From Bolinopsis microptera (Eukaryota > Ctenophora > Tentaculata > Lobata > Bolinopsidae), in the NCBI RefSeq assembly GCF_026151205.1, contig NW_026971779.1:20150-84149 (forward strand): 64,000 bases of DNA, written 5' to 3'. Below the pieces are notes generated by a model that ran no database searches, was not told where the DNA came from, and was given only the letters and a program-made list of their open reading frames with translations. Shown here one piece after another: positions 23,401 through 37,290 of the stretch. Numbering within the stretch: position 1 is the first letter of the stretch; each line of letters begins with the position of its first letter. The translations under genes were made by a program, and so were the position numbers.

Positions 23401-26400
23401 CAAGTTTCCCGGAAACCTCTCCAAAACCCCTCCCCCCCCCCAGGGGCCCCCAACGCCCAACCCAAAATGACCGAAATCCCAAGCCCGTAAATTCCAGTAA
23501 CAACTTTAAAATTCTAATTTTTACCCATGTAGGTGCTTTTTTATGTTTCCGGGGTAGGTGGGAAACCCTGGGTGTTTTAGTTAATTAAAAAAAAATGGGT
23601 AACTTCCCAGCCCCTGTCCCCCCAAACCCAACATAAAAAAATCAAGTTTTTTCGACCTTCCTCAACCCACTCGGGCGCTACCCCACCCCAAGGGCCCAAC
23701 GGCCCCAACCCCAAAATGAACCGAAATTCCCAGACAAATCCAGACTTTAAAAATCGTCTTACCCCCCTGTTAATGCTTTTTTTATGTTCCCGGTGTAAAA
23801 GGTGGGACATGTTTAATTATAGTTTAAAAAATGGGTTTTTCTGGGCCTGTCCCACCCAAAAAACCACATAAAAAATCAAGTTTAAGACCTCTCAAATTAC
23901 CCTAAAACCTCGGGCCCCCTCCAAGGGGCCACGGCCCCAATCCCAAAAAGTGGAAACCACCACCGGAAAATCCAGCTAAAAATTCCCCAAGACGAATTTA
24001 AAAATTCCTTTACCCCCGGTAGTGGCTTTTTAGTTTTTCCCCGGGTTAGGGGTGGAAACCATGTTTTTTAGTTTTATAAAATTGGGTTTATCTCCTGCTT
24101 TGTTCCCCCAAACCAACCATAAAAAAATCAAAGTTTTTACCGACCCTCATCCCAAAACCCAACCACGGGACCTCCCGGGCCCCCACTCCAGGCCCCCACG
24201 CCCCACAACCCCAAAAAAAATGGAAAAACCGAAATCCAGCCTAAATTTCCCCGCTTTTAAAATCTTTTTTACCCTGTAGGTTGCTTATTAATGTTATCCC
24301 GGGGTAGTGGGAAACATGTTTTTATTTTTTAAAAAATGGGTCTTCAGCCCCCTGTCCCAAAAATAATACCATCATAAAAAATCAAAAATCAAGTTTTCGA
24401 CCTCTCAACCCACACCCGGGCCACCCCCATGGGGCCCCCACGCCCAACCCCCAAAATGAAGACCGAAATCCAGCTAAATCCCTAGACTTTAAAAAAAATC
24501 TTTAAACCCCTGGTAAAGTGCTTTTTTTATGTTTCCGGTGGTTTATAAAGGTTGGGGACCATGTTTTTAAGTTTATCACAAAATGGGGGTTCACTCCCCT
24601 AGCCCTCTGTTCCCCAACCATCAAAAATCAAGTTTATCGTTTCCCGACCTCTCAAACCCCCACACGAGGCCCCAACCTTCCCCAGGGGGCCACGACCCCA
24701 AAACCCCTAACAAATGGAAACCGAATTCCAAGCCTAAAATCCAGACCCCCTATTAACAAATTGTTCTTTTAACCCCTGGTATTGCATTTTATGTTTCCGG
24801 GGTTCGGATGGGACAGTTTTTTTTTTAGTTTAAAAAAATGGGTTCTAGGCCCTTCCCAAACCATTCATACAAAAATCAAAGTTTTCCGAAAACCTCCTCA
24901 ACCCCACTCCCGGGGGCCCACTCCCCCCAGGGGCCCCCCACGCCCCAACCCAAAAAATGACCGAAAAACCCAGCCTAAATCCCAGAACCTTTAAAAATAC
25001 TTTTACCCCGGTTTAAGTGCTTATTAATGTTCCCCGGGTAGTGGGGAAACATGTTTATTATAGGTTCAAAAAAAAATGGGTTTCCTGCTGCCCTGTACCC
25101 CCCCCCCAAAAACCATCATAAAAATCACAAGTTTCCGACCTCCTTGTTATCCAACCCACTAATGGGCCACTTCCCAGGGGCCACGCCCCCCGCCCCAACC
25201 CAAAATTGACCGGAAATCCAAGCTAAAAAAATTCCAGACATAAAAAATCTTACCCCCTGTAAGTGGCCTTTTATGTTTATTCCCCGGGTAAGGTGGGACC
25301 ATAGTTTATAGTTTAAAAAATGGGTTCCAGCCCCTGTCCCCAAAACCATCGATAAAAAAATCAAGTTTCGCGACCTCTCAAACACCACACGGGGCCACCC
25401 CCAGGGGCCCACGGGCCCCCATTCCCCCCAAAAATTGACCCGAAATCCAGGCTATATGCCCAAAACTTTAAAAATTCTTTAACCCCGTAGTGGCCTTTTA
25501 TGTTCCTGGGGGTTAAAAGGTTTGGGACAATGTATTTTTTAGTTATTTAAAAAATGGGTTCCCTGCCCCCGGTCCCAAAACCATCATAAAAAAATCAAGT
25601 TATTTTCGAACCCTCTCAACCCACCATTCCGGGCCCCACTCCCAGGGGCCACGGCCCCATCCCAAATGGACCCTTAAATCCAGCTATTAAATCCCAGACT
25701 TTTAAAATCTTTACCCCTGGTAGTGCCTTATTTTATGTTATTTCCCAGGGGTAGTGTTGGGGGGACATGTAATTTTTAAGTTTTTAAAAAAATTGGGTTT
25801 TATTTTTCCAGCCCCCCTTGTCCCCCCAAAACCATCATCAAAAAAATCAAGTTTTCGGTCGAACCTCCCCTCAACCCCACTCGGGCGGGGCCCAACCTCC
25901 CAGGGGCCCACACCGCCCATCCCCCCCAAAAATAACCGAAATTCCAGCCTAAATCCAGAACTTTAAAATCTATACTCCCTGTAAGTGCCCCCTTTTATGT
26001 CTCCGGGGATAAAGGTGGGGAAAAAACCCCATGTTTTTAGTTTAAAAAAATGGGTTTATACTTGCCGGTTCCCCCCCCCAAACCAAAATCATCAAAAAAA
26101 ATCAAGTTGTTTCGACCTCCCTCCCAAACCCACTCGAACCACTCACCAGGGGGGGCCACGCCCCATCCCACAAATGAACCCGAAATCCAGCCCTAAAATC
26201 CCAAGACCTTGAAAAATCTGTACCCCTGTAAGTGCTTTTTTATGTTTTTCCCGGGTGTAGGTGGGACCATGTTTTTTAGTTTTAAAAAAGGGTTCTGCAC
26301 TGGTCCCCCCCAAACCAATCATAAAAAATCAATTTTTTCACCCCTTCTTTCCAACCCACTCGGGCCACTCCCAGGGGCCAACCGGCGCCATTCCCCCCAA

Positions 26401-29400
26401 AATGGAACCTAAATCCCCCCAGCTTTAAAATCCAGACTTTTAAAAAATCTTTAAACCCCCCTGGTTAGAGGGGTTATGTTTTTTATAAATGTTTTTCCCC
26501 GGGGTAAGGTGGGGGACAATGTTATTAAGTATTAAAAAAATTGGGTTTTTCCCCTTGCCCTGGTCACCCCCCAACACCATCCATAAAAAATCAAAAGTTT
26601 TTTTATTCGGACCTCTTCAATACCCACCTCCCGTGCGGCCCACTCCCAGGGCCACGCTTCAATCCCCAAAAAATGAACCCCGAAAAATCCAGCCTAAAAA
26701 AATCCCAGACCTTAAAAAATCTTTATATTACCCTTGTAGTGCCTATATTACCGTGGTAGTGTGGGACAATTGTTTTTAAGTTTTTAAAAAGGTGTAGTTT
26801 CTGCCCCCTTTTCCCCCCCAAACCAATCCAAAAAAATCAAGAGTTATTCGAGACCTCTTCAACCCACTCCGGGGCCCAACTCCCCCCCCAGGCCACGCCG
26901 CCCCATTCCCCAAAATGGACCCGAAAACCAGCTATAAAAATCCCAGACTTTTTAAAAAATCCTTTTTACCCCTGTTAAAAGTGGGCATTTAATGTTCCGG
27001 GGTTAGGTAATGGGGACATGTTTTAGTATTAAAAAATGGGTTCCTGCCCCTGTCCCCCCCAAAACCCATCCAAAAAATTAAAAAAAATCGAGTTGTAGAC
27101 CCCTTCCTCAAACCCCCACTCAAGGCCAACCTCCCCAAGGGGCCCCACGGCGGGCCCCAAACCCCCAAAAAAATGGACCCGAAAATCCAGCCTAAAAATC
27201 CAGACTTTAAAAAAAACTTTTACCCCCTTGTAGGGCCCTTTTAAGTTCCGTGAAAAGGTGGGACATGGTTTATTTTAAGTTTTTAAAAACAATGGGGTTA
27301 TTTCCCCTGGCCTGTCCCACCCAAAACCATCCATAAAAAAATCGGGGTTTTAACAGACCCTCATCAACCCCACCTCAAGGCCCCACCTTCCAAGGGGCCC
27401 CCAACGCCCATCCCAAAAAATGTAAAAACCGGAAATCCCAGCTAAAAAATTCCAGACTTTGTAAAAAAATCTTTACCCCCTGTAGTGGCCTTTTTTTAAT
27501 GTTTCCCGGGGGTTAGGTTGGGACATGGTTTTTTTTTTTTTAGTTTTAAAAATGGAAAAGGGGTTTTTTTTCCCTGCCAGGTCCCCCAAACCCATCCAAA
27601 AAAAATCAATGTTTCGATCGACCCCTCAAAACCAACCCCACTTTCGTGGGCCACTCCCCAAAGGGCCCCACGCCCCCATTCCCAAAATGAACCGAAATTC
27701 CCACCCAGCCTAAAAAATCCAGACCTATTTTTTAAAATCTTTTAAACCACCTGTATTGGGCTTTTATGTTCCCGGGGTAAGGTGGGGACAATGTTTTTAT
27801 TAGTTTAAAAATGGGGTTTTCTGGCCCCTGTCCCAAACCATCAAGAAAAAATCAAAGGTGTTCGGGACCCTCTCCAAACCCCCACCTTTCGGGCCCCCCC
27901 ACTCCCAGGGGCCCCCACGGCCCCCCAACCCAAAATATGAAACCCGAATCCCAGCTAAAAATTTGTTCCAGAACTTTTAAAATACTTAACACCCCGGTAA
28001 GTAGCCAGTTTTTAATGTTTCCGGGGTAGGTGGGACCATGTTTTTAGTTTTAAAAAAGGGATCCTGCCCCCTGTCCCCCCCAAAAACCAACATAAAAATC
28101 CATGTGTTCCGAAACCTCTTTCACCCAACCCCACTCCCAGGGGGCCACGGCCCCCCCAACACAAAAATGACCGAAAATCCCCCCCCAGCAAAAATCCCAA
28201 GACTTTTTAAAATCTTTTAAAACCCCAGTTAGTGCTTTTTAAAATGTTTTCCGGGGTAGGATGGGGACCATGATTTTTTAAGTTATTTTAAAAAATGTGT
28301 TTCTGCCCCCTGTCACCCACACCCAAACCATCCCATAAAAATTCAAGTTTCGACCTCTCCAACCCCACTCGGGGCCCCCACTCCCCCGAGGGCACCCCAC
28401 GCCCCCCCTTCCCAAAAAATTGACCGAAATCCAGCTAAAAATCCAGACTTTAAAAAAATCTTTACCCCTGGTTTAGGTGCCTTTTTAATGTTTCCGGGGT
28501 AGAGGGAACATGTTTTTTTTTAGTTTTAAAAAATGGGTTTTCTGCCTGGCCGTTCCCCCAAACCATTCATAAAAAATCAGTTTTTCCGACCTCTCAACCC
28601 CCACCCTCCGGCCCACCTCACCAGGGGCCACCCACGCCCCCCCCCAATCCCAAAATAGGACCGAAATCCCACAGCCATAGAAAAACTCCCGACCTTTATA
28701 AAAAATCTTTACCCCTGGAGTGGCCATTTATGTTTCTTTGGGTAAAGAGTGGGACCATGTTTTAGTTTTAAAAAAATGGGTTTAAATTTCCCCTTTTCCT
28801 GCCTGGTCCCCAAAAACCACCCCCAATAAAAAAATCATAGTTTCCCCGACCTCTCAACCCACCTCGGGGCCCCACCTCCCAGGGGCCCCCACGCCACCAT
28901 CCCCAACAAATGACACTAAATCCCAAGCTAAATCCAGAACTTATTAAAAAAAATCATTTTACCCCCTGTTATGTGCGTTTAAATGTTCCGGGGATAGGTG
29001 TGAACCATGTTTATTTAGTTAAAAAAATGGGTTATCTGACCCTGTTTCCCCCCAAACCAATCCCCATAAAAAATCAAGTTTTTCGACCTCTCAACCCAAC
29101 TCGGCCACCTTCCCCAGGGGCCCGCACCCATCCCAAAAATGACCGAAATCCAAGCTAAAATCCAGCCTTTAAAAAAAATATTCTTTAACGCCCCTGTAGT
29201 GGGGCTTTTTATTGTTTCCGGGGTAAGGTGGGGGGAACACAATGGTATTTTGTTAGTTTAAAAATAGGGGTTTAAGCCCCCCCCTGTTCCACCCCAAAAA
29301 AACCCATCCCATAAAATCAAGATTTCCGGACTCCCAACCCCCCACCACGGAGAACCCATTCCCAGGGGGCCCATCTGCCCATCCCCAAAATGAAACCGTA

Positions 29401-32400
29401 ATCCCAGCTAAAATCCCAGACCTTTAATAAAAAATCCTTATCACCCCGGTAAGTGGCCCTTTTTAATGTTCCCGGGGTAGTGGGGACATGTTTATATTTT
29501 TAAAAAATGGGTTTCATGCCTGTTCCCCCCCCCCCCAAACCTTCAATAAACAAATCAATTTTCCGACCTCCTCAACCCACTCGGGCCAACTCCCAAGGGG
29601 CCCCCACGCCCAACCCATAATGAAAACCCCTAAAAATTCCAGCCATGAAAAAATCCAGACTTTAAAATCTTTTACCCCCTGGGTAGTTAGTTTTTTTATT
29701 ATTGATTTCCCCCCGGGGTAGGTGGGACCCAATGTTTATTAAGTTAAAAATGGGTTCAGCCCTGTCCAAACCATCCATAAAAAAAAATCAAGTTTTCGAC
29801 CATCTCAACCCACCCCACTCGGGGCACACCCTCCCCAGGGGCCCCACCGCCCATGTCCCAAAAAATGAAAACCGGAAAATCCCAATCTAAATTCCCAGAC
29901 TTTAAAATTCTTTTACCCCTGTAGTGCTTTTTAAGTTATATTCCACGGGTAGGTGGGGACATGTTTGTTTTTAGTTTTTTTAAATAAATGGGTTTACCCT
30001 GCCCTTTCCCCAAACCCATCATAAAATCAAGTTTCGAACCTCCCACAACCCACTCGGGCGCCACTCCCCCAGGGGCCACGCCCCCACCCAAAATGAAAAA
30101 AAACCCGAAAATACCCAGCTAAATTCCCCGGAACCTTTTAAAAATCTTTACCCAGGGTAAAAGTGCCCTTTTTTTTATGTTAGTCCCGGGGGTAGGTGGG
30201 ACCATGTTTTTAGTTTAAAAATGGGTTTATCTGCCTGTCCCAATACCAAATCCATAACAATCGAGGGTTTTTAAGAACCCTCTCAACCCACTCCAGGCCA
30301 CTCCAAGGGGCCACGCCACCCCAAATCCCCAACATGACCGAATCCACTTAAAAATCCAAGACATTTTTAAAAAATCTTTACCCCTGTAGTGGCCCCTTTT
30401 AAATGTACCCCCGGGTAGGGGGGGTGGGGGTTTTGAACATGTTTTTAGTTTTTAAAAAAAAAATGAAAAATAGGGATTCCTCTGTGCCCCCCCCTGCCCA
30501 ACACCCATCATAAAAAAATCAAGTTTTTCGAACCTTCTAAAACCCACCCGCCTACTTCCCAAAGGGGCCACGCCCAATTCCCAAAGATAGGACCCCGCAA
30601 ATCCCAGCGCCATAATCCAGACTTTTAAAAATCTTTACCCCCGTAGTGCTTTTTATAGATTCCCGGGTAAGGGTTGGACCATGTTTTAAGTTTTTAAAAA
30701 AAAATGGGTTGGTTTCCTGCCTGTCCCCCCCAACACCATCAGAAAAAATCAAAAGTGTCCCCGACCTCTCAAACCCAACTCGGGGCCACTTCCCAGGGGG
30801 CCACGCCCCACACCCAAAATGGAGACCGAAAAAATCCAGCCTAAATTTCCCCAGAACTTTTTAAAAATCCCTTTACCCCTGTAGTTGGCCCCTTTTATGT
30901 TTCCCGGGGTAAGGATGGGGGCCCCAAAGTTTTATTAGTTTAAATAAAAATGGGGATTTATTCCTGGCCCGTCCCCCCCACAACCCATCATAAAAAAAAA
31001 ATCAAGTTTTCGGGACCTTTCTCAACCCCACCTCCCCCCAGGGCCCACGCCCCCCCCCCCCCAAACCCAAAAATGACCGAAAATCCAGCTAAAACCCAGA
31101 CTTTTTAAAATTACTTTACCCCCTGTAGTGCCTTTTTTAAGTTCCCGGTAAGTGGGACCCAAAATGTTTTAGTTAAAAATGGTTACATGCTGCCCAGGGT
31201 CACCCCCCCAAACCCCCATAAAAACTCAAGTTTTTCCGACCACATAACCCCCAACCCACCTCGGTCGGGCCACTCCCAGGGGACCACGCCCATCCCCAAA
31301 ATGGAAACCGAAAAAAATCCAAGCCTAAATAACTCCAGACATTAAAAATCTTTATCCCCCTTAGTGCTTTTTTAAATGTTTCCGGGTAGGTGGGGACCAT
31401 GTATTAAGGATTTTTAAAAAATGGTTTTTTTTTTTTTTTTTCCTGCCACTGTCCCCCCCCCCCCAAACCTATCCAATAAAAAATCCAAAGTAATTCGTTC
31501 GACCCTCTCCCCAACCCACTCAGGCCCCACCTCCCCAGGGGCCAACCGGCCCCATCCCAAAATTAAACCGAAAATCCAGCTAAAATCCAGATCTTTTAAA
31601 ATCCTTATACCCCCCTGGTAAAGTGACATTTATGGTTTCCGGGGGTAGTTGGGGGACCAATGGTTTTAGATTATTAAACATGAGGTTTCCTGGCCTGTTC
31701 CCCCCTCAAACCATTCAATAAAATTCAGTTTTCCCGACCTCTCCAGTCCCCACTCGGGCCACCGCCCCCCCTATGGGCACACGGCCCCCAATCCCATAAT
31801 GTAACCTAAAAAAATCCAGCCTAAATCAGAACCTTTTAAAACATCTTTAACCCCAGTAAAGAGCTTTTTAAGTATCCGGGGTTTTAAAAAGGTGGAACAT
31901 GTTATTTTAGTATAAAAAATGGGTTATATTTTTCTTTCCCCCCTGCCTGACCCAAACCATCAAGAAAAAAATACAAGTTTTCCGAAAACCTCTCATCCCC
32001 ACCTCCGGGGCCCACTCCCAGGGGCCACGCCGCCCCCATCCCAATAAATATGAAAAACCGAAAATCCCAAGCTAAATCCCAAAAACCTTTAAAAATCTGT
32101 TTTACCCCTGTAAGTTGCCTTTTTTATGTTTTTTCCACCAGGGGTAAGGTGGGACCATGATTTATTTTTTAGTTTTAAAATGGTTTTTATCCATCTGTTT
32201 CCTTTCTGCCTGTACCCCCCCCCCCAAAAACCCCTATCATAAAAAACTAAGTTTTCGACCCTCCTTCCAACCCACTCGGGCTCACTCCCCCGGGGCCACG
32301 CCCCCCAATCATCCCAAAACATGACCGAAATCCCGCTAAAATCCAGACTTTTTAAAAAATCAGTTAAACCCCAGTAAAGTGCCCTTTTTATGTTTTTTTC

Positions 32401-33240
32401 CGGGGTAAGGTGGGGACATGTTTTTTTTTTTAGTTTAAAAAATGGGTTCTGCTGTCCCACAAACCCATATCCCAATACAAAATCAAGTTTTTTTTCCGAC
32501 CTCCTCCAAACCCACTCGGGGGCCACCTCCCCCCAGGGGGACCACGCCCCATCACCAAAATGAAAAACCGAAAAAATCCAGCCTAAATCCAGACATTAAA
32601 AACCATTTTACCCCTGTAAATTGGCCTGTTTATGTAATCCCGGGGTAAGGTTGGGAAAAAACATGTTTTTTTGTTTTTTTAGTTTAAAAATGGGGATTCT
32701 GCCCTGTCCCCCACCCAAAACCCATCACAAAAAATCAAGTATTCGACCCTCTCACACCCACTCCCAGGGGCCCCCCACGACCCCCTAAACCCAAAATGAC
32801 CGAAAAATATCCCCCAGCTAAATTCCAGAACCCTTTTAAATATCTTTACCCCGTAGTTGGCCTATTTTATGTAATCCGGGGTAGGTGGGAAAACCATGTT
32901 TAGTTTTTTTAAAAATGGGGTTTTTCCGTGCCTGTCCCCCCCAAAACCATCATAAAGCGAGTGTGAAAACAGTTTTCGACCCCTCTCAACCCACCTTCGG
33001 GCCCACTCCCAGGGGCCACGCCCCATCCCAAAAAAAATGAAAACACCGAAATCCAGCTAAATCCAGACTATAAAATCCTTTTTTTAAACCCCAGTTAGTG
33101 CCTTTTTTATGGTTTTTTCCGGGGTTAAGGTGGGGACATGTATTATTTAGATGTTTTTAAAAAAAAAATGGTTTTCTGCCCTGGTTCCCCCCAAACCATC
33201 CATAAAAATAACAAGTTTTCGACCTCTCAACCCACTCCCC
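5448..33240 (+). repeat. 184-bp satellite array, about 115-120 head-to-tail copies
   Basis: The monomer runs from GTAGTGCTTTTATGTTCC through GGGGTAGGTGGGACATG, CTGCCTGTCCCAAACCATCA, CGACCTCTCAACCCACTCGG, CCAGGGGCCACGCCCATCCC and CCAGCTAAATCCAGACTTT to TCTTTACCCCT. The first two copies (5,448-5,631 and 5,632-5,815) are each exactly 184 bp and differ at only a few bases. Later copies grow to about 191, 241, 278 and then about 240 bp, mainly by added bases in homopolymer runs. All monomers keep one orientation. Copy number is estimated from spacing of the CCGGGGTA landmark. The many short open frames rich in P, G, K and N inside the array are the monomer read in different frames and are not genes. 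No CENP-B box was seen. Confidence 0.95.
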
Positions 33241-35345
33241 ATCCACCGAATGTTTATCGAAATGTAGGTACCCGGAACTTCGAAAAAACGAAAAAAATTT
33301 TATTTTATGGCATCAGAAAATGCAATCAAGGGTAGCCAATTGAAACAAGGACCAAAGTAGTTTATCCATAAAAACGTTTCAAAATATGTGACTTAGAAAA
33401 TTTCAGTACCCCTAAGTCATTCCATCCGATAAACGTAAACCTTTTGAAAGCCCAGAGCCGCCCCGCTTCCGAGCTGTCATTTTTGGGAATGGGGGAAGGC
33501 CCTGGCCACCTTCTTAAGATCGCAATTATACAAAGGGGGGCCCCCCTCCCGAAGTTCCAAAAATCGTAATATCGAACCTTTTCCGAAAAACCCGAAAAAA
33601 TAAATTATTATTTGGATCAGCAATGAAATCAGGGTTTGCAATGAAAACTATGAAACAAAAGTATTTCCCAGAAAAACCTTTTTTAAAAAAATTTTGGACT
33701 TTTAGGAACAAATGTTTTTCAGGGAGGGCGGCGGCACAACATGACATATGACAGTTGGAGTCGATCGCAGCGGGGATGTCCTCGAATACGTTAACCTCTG
33801 CAAAAAAAATCCAAAGGCTCCGTGTGGCGGCCATAATACTGGAGGGGGGGGGTGTTGTGGGAGTGGCGACACATGAAAGCTCGTAAAATTTCCGGAAGGG
33901 GAAGGCCTGCCTTTCCCGAGATCGCATTAACTAAAAGGGGACCCCTCGGAAGTCCCAAAATCGTATATCGAAAAACTTCGAAATAACCACAAAATAAAAT
34001 TATTTTTGGCCTTCAGAAATGATCCAGGTAAATATGAAAACCATGCAATCAAAAAGTAGTTTTTTCTCCCCCCCAGAAAAAAACTTTTAAAAAAAATTTA
34101 TTGGATTTTTTAGGAAATTCTTTCGGTCCCCCCGAGTTCATTTCCTCGAAACGTACCACTGATAAGCCTAAAGCAGGCCCTCCCCGCCTTCCGAGCTCGT
34201 ATTGGGCGGAAGTGGGACCCCCCTGGCCCTTTCCGAAAATCGCATTACAAAGGGGACCCCCCGAAGTCCCCAAAAATCTATATCCGGAACTTTCGAAAAC
34301 CAAAAAAAAAAAATTATTTTTTTGGGCATCAAGAAAAATGGGAATTCAGGGTAATTAAAAAAAAAAGAAAAAACAAAAAACCAAAAGTTAGTTTTTTCCA
34401 GAAAAAACTTTAAAAATTTAGGGATTTAGAAAATTTTTCGTCCGAGTCACCATTTCTCCGATACGTAACCTCCTGAAAGGCAGAGCTCCCGCTTTCCGAG
34501 CTCGTAAATTGCCCGAAAAAGGGGAGGCCCTGCCCCCTTTCCGGAAGGATCGCATTACAAAGGGGAACCCTCGAGTCCCCAAAATCGGATATCGGAATTT
34601 TTTTCGAAAACCGAAAAAAAATAATTTTTTTCGTTCAGAATGAAACAGAGGTAGCAAGTGAAAAAACAATGAACAAAAGTTAACAAGTTTTTCCCAATAA
34701 AACGTTGCAAAAAATTTTTGAAACCTTATAGAAAATTTTTTCCCGGTCCCGCGTTCCCATTTCTCGTATACGTAACCCTTCCCCTGGAAAGCAAGATCTC
34801 CCGCCTTTCCGAGCCTCCGTATTGCGAAGGGGGAAGCCCCCCTGGCCCTTATCCCCCGAAGATCGAAATATACAAAGGGGACCCACGAGTCCCCCAAAAA
34901 ATCGTAATATCCCGACAAACTAGTTCGAAAACCAAAAAAAAATTTAATTTTTTGGGGCTCAGAATGATCCAGGTAAATTTATGAAAACATGAACAAAAGT
35001 AAAAAGTTATTCCCAGAAAAACCTTTTAAAAATTGGACTTAGAAAAATTCCCGGTCCCCCGAAAGTCCAATCCCTCGAAATACGTTTAAAACCTCTGAAG
35101 CAGAAGCCCTTCCCGCATCCGAATCTCGAAAAATTGGCGGAAAGGGGGAGGGCCTGCCATCCGAAACGATCGCAATATTACAAAAGGGGACCCCCCGAGA
35201 ATCGCCAATTAACAAAAGGGAACCCCTCGAGTCCCACAATCCGAGTAAAATATCCGAACTTCGCAAAACCGAAAAAAAAAAATTAATTTTTGGCATCCAA
35301 GCAAGAATCAGGTAGCCAATGAAAAAACATGAACCCAAAAGTAAA
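33241..35345 (+). repeat. Second tandem repeat, about 310-bp unit, about 6 copies
   Basis: The landmark GATCGCATTACAAAGGGGAC followed by CCTCGAAGTCCCAAAATCG recurs near 33,526, 33,919, 34,228, 34,548, 34,859 and 35,169. Spacing is about 310-320 bp except for the first interval of about 390, where one copy carries extra sequence (about 33,721-33,850). Other shared blocks are CTCGAAACGTAACCTCTGAA, a TTCCGAGCTCGTATTGG-like segment and CATGAACAAAAGT. The repeat starts abruptly inside a partial 184-bp monomer at about 33,235. It is noisy, and open frames across it change with every copy. Confidence 0.85.
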
Positions 35346-36205
35346 GTTTATTATTTCCATTTGAACAGAAAAAGAGAAAAAACTTTACACTTGTAAGGGG
35401 ATTTTTATGTTTCCGGGGTAAAAAATCCCCTTTTTTGGTACAAGACTTTACTTTCAAACCAACTCCAATTCGAGGAAAATAACTTATAAATCAAAGGAAT
35501 ATTCCCCCCCCCCATTTTCCATTTTTTTTTTTTTAATGGAAGGTTTTCCAAATGCATCGCCATTTTTATTGAGAGTTTTTGATAATCCAGAAAATCTTGA
35601 CCCAAAATTTTTAATAGTAAATGTAATTTGGCCCATTCCCAAATATTACGTTTTTTGACATCTGAAAAAAAATGGAGAAGTTGTAGCTTCTCAGATGACC
35701 GAGATAAGAGGCATGGACCCGGAAGGGTGTTTTTAAATCCATTACGTGGGTTGGAAATCAGGTTGATTTCGAATTAACCTTTCAGGTGATTTTAGATGGC
35801 CCCGTCCCCCCAAATTTGGCAAGGAAACCCCCAATTTAAGGTGACCTATCCAACATTAATTCACCCACTCCAATTTTTTGTTTTAACGAGAAAAATAAAC
35901 CATTAAATGCTTTGAAAATAACGTCCGTCCCCCATTTTTTTCAAAATACCGGCTTTTATATGGCCCTCCAAATTTTTTCAAGAATCAAGAATGCAACAAT
36001 TAATTATTCTTTGCAATAATCTGACAATAAAAATGGGGCCGACTAGCAAATGTCCCCCGGAAAGAACAAATATGGATGGCTTTAATATTATATAGGCGTA
36101 GTTCTAAATATTCCATAAATTTTTCCGAACAATGCAGACGGAAAAAATCCCGAATGATATAAGTTTAATATTACAGACAATGCCCCAATACTGCCAAGTT
36201 TTTAT
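35346..36205. other. Unclassified noisy DNA with a satellite scrap
   Basis: About 35,385-35,425 reads like the start of a 184-bp monomer (CTTGTAAGG...TTTTTATGTTTCCGGGGTA). The rest is noisy sequence without recognisable genes or repeats. Confidence 0.4.
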
Positions 36206-37290
36206 TTATCCAGGTCCCAATAATATGAACATCAAGACGGATTGTAGGATGGTATAATACAACACGTTATGAAACACTTTAAAATTTTTTGGTCCCCACA
36301 CCCCAACTTTTCCCCTGTACACTTTTATCTGGAATAAGGCCCCCCCCGTGGCCCTGGGGAGTGGGCCCCTGAAAGTAGGGTTGAGAGGATATGAAACTTG
36401 GATTATTTTATGGAATGGTTTTAGGGGGACAGGGTAAAAGAAACCCCAATAATTAAAAACTAAAACATGTCCCCCCACCATACCCCGGAAAACAATCAAA
36501 AAGCACTAACCAGGGGTAAAGATTTTTAAAAGTCCTGGATTTTAAAAGCTGGATTCCCGGGTAATTTTTGGTGGGAAGGGCCCACCGGTTGGCCCCTGGG
36601 GTAGTGGGGGGCCTGAAGTGGGGTTTGATAAAGGTCGAAACCTTGATTTTATTATGATGGATTGGGGGACAGCTAAAGAAACCCATTTTAAAACTTTAAA
36701 CAGTTCCCCACCCTACCCCGGAACATAATAAGCAACACAGGGGGTTAAAGTAAAGAAAATTTTTTAAAAGTCCCGGGGATTTTCTTAAGCTGGATATTTT
36801 CCGGGTTAAATTTGGGGATTTGGGGCGTATGGATGGCCCCGGGAGTGGCCCCCTGAGAGTGGGTTGAAGAGGTCCGAAACTTGATATTTTAAAGAAATGG
36901 TTTGGGAACCAGCTAGAAGAAACCCATTATTTTATTAAAACTAAAACCAGGGATGTCCCCCACCCTACCCCCGGAACAAACATAAAACAGCACTAAACAA
37001 GGGTACAAACGATTTTACAGTCCCCTGGAAATATTTTTTTTTTTAAAGCTGGGATTTTCAAGTAATACCGGGGATGGGTTGGGTGGGCCCCCCTGGGGAG
37101 TGGGCCCCTGAGTGGGGGTTTTGAAGAGGTCGAAAAATGTTGATTTTTTTAATGATGGTTTTGGGGACAGGTTGAACCCCATTATTAAAACTAAAACAAA
37201 GAAAAACCCACCTAAACCCCGGAAACATTAAAAGGCACTATCAGGGGTAAAGATATTAAATTCACCAGGAAATTTTGGTGTTTTTTTTTA
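36206..37290 (-). repeat. Inverted block of the 184-bp satellite, about 4.5 copies
   Basis: The reverse complement carries the same ordered landmarks as the main array: CCGGGGTA, ACATGTTTTAGTTTTAA, CTGTCC...CCAT, a GACCTCT/CAACCC segment, CCAGGGGCC and CCAGCT. On the + strand the complement CCCCGGAA appears near 36,485, 36,714, 36,966 and 37,215, spaced 229-252 bp, with the same inflated length as the main array. Confidence 0.9.

Noticed and set aside
5448-33240. Regular repeat spacing suggesting a CRISPR array
   Set aside because: The whole 184-bp unit repeats without unique spacers and lies between animal genes, so it is satellite DNA.
5473-33335. Many open frames of 60-145 codons on both strands, rich in P, G, K, N and F
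   Set aside because: They are the 184-bp satellite monomer read in shifting frames. The same phrases recur every monomer and the frames start and stop with random indels.
33526-34918. Longer minus-strand frames, including one of 166 codons (34,418-34,918)
   Set aside because: They run through the 310-bp tandem repeat, and the frame differs in every copy. No domain is present.
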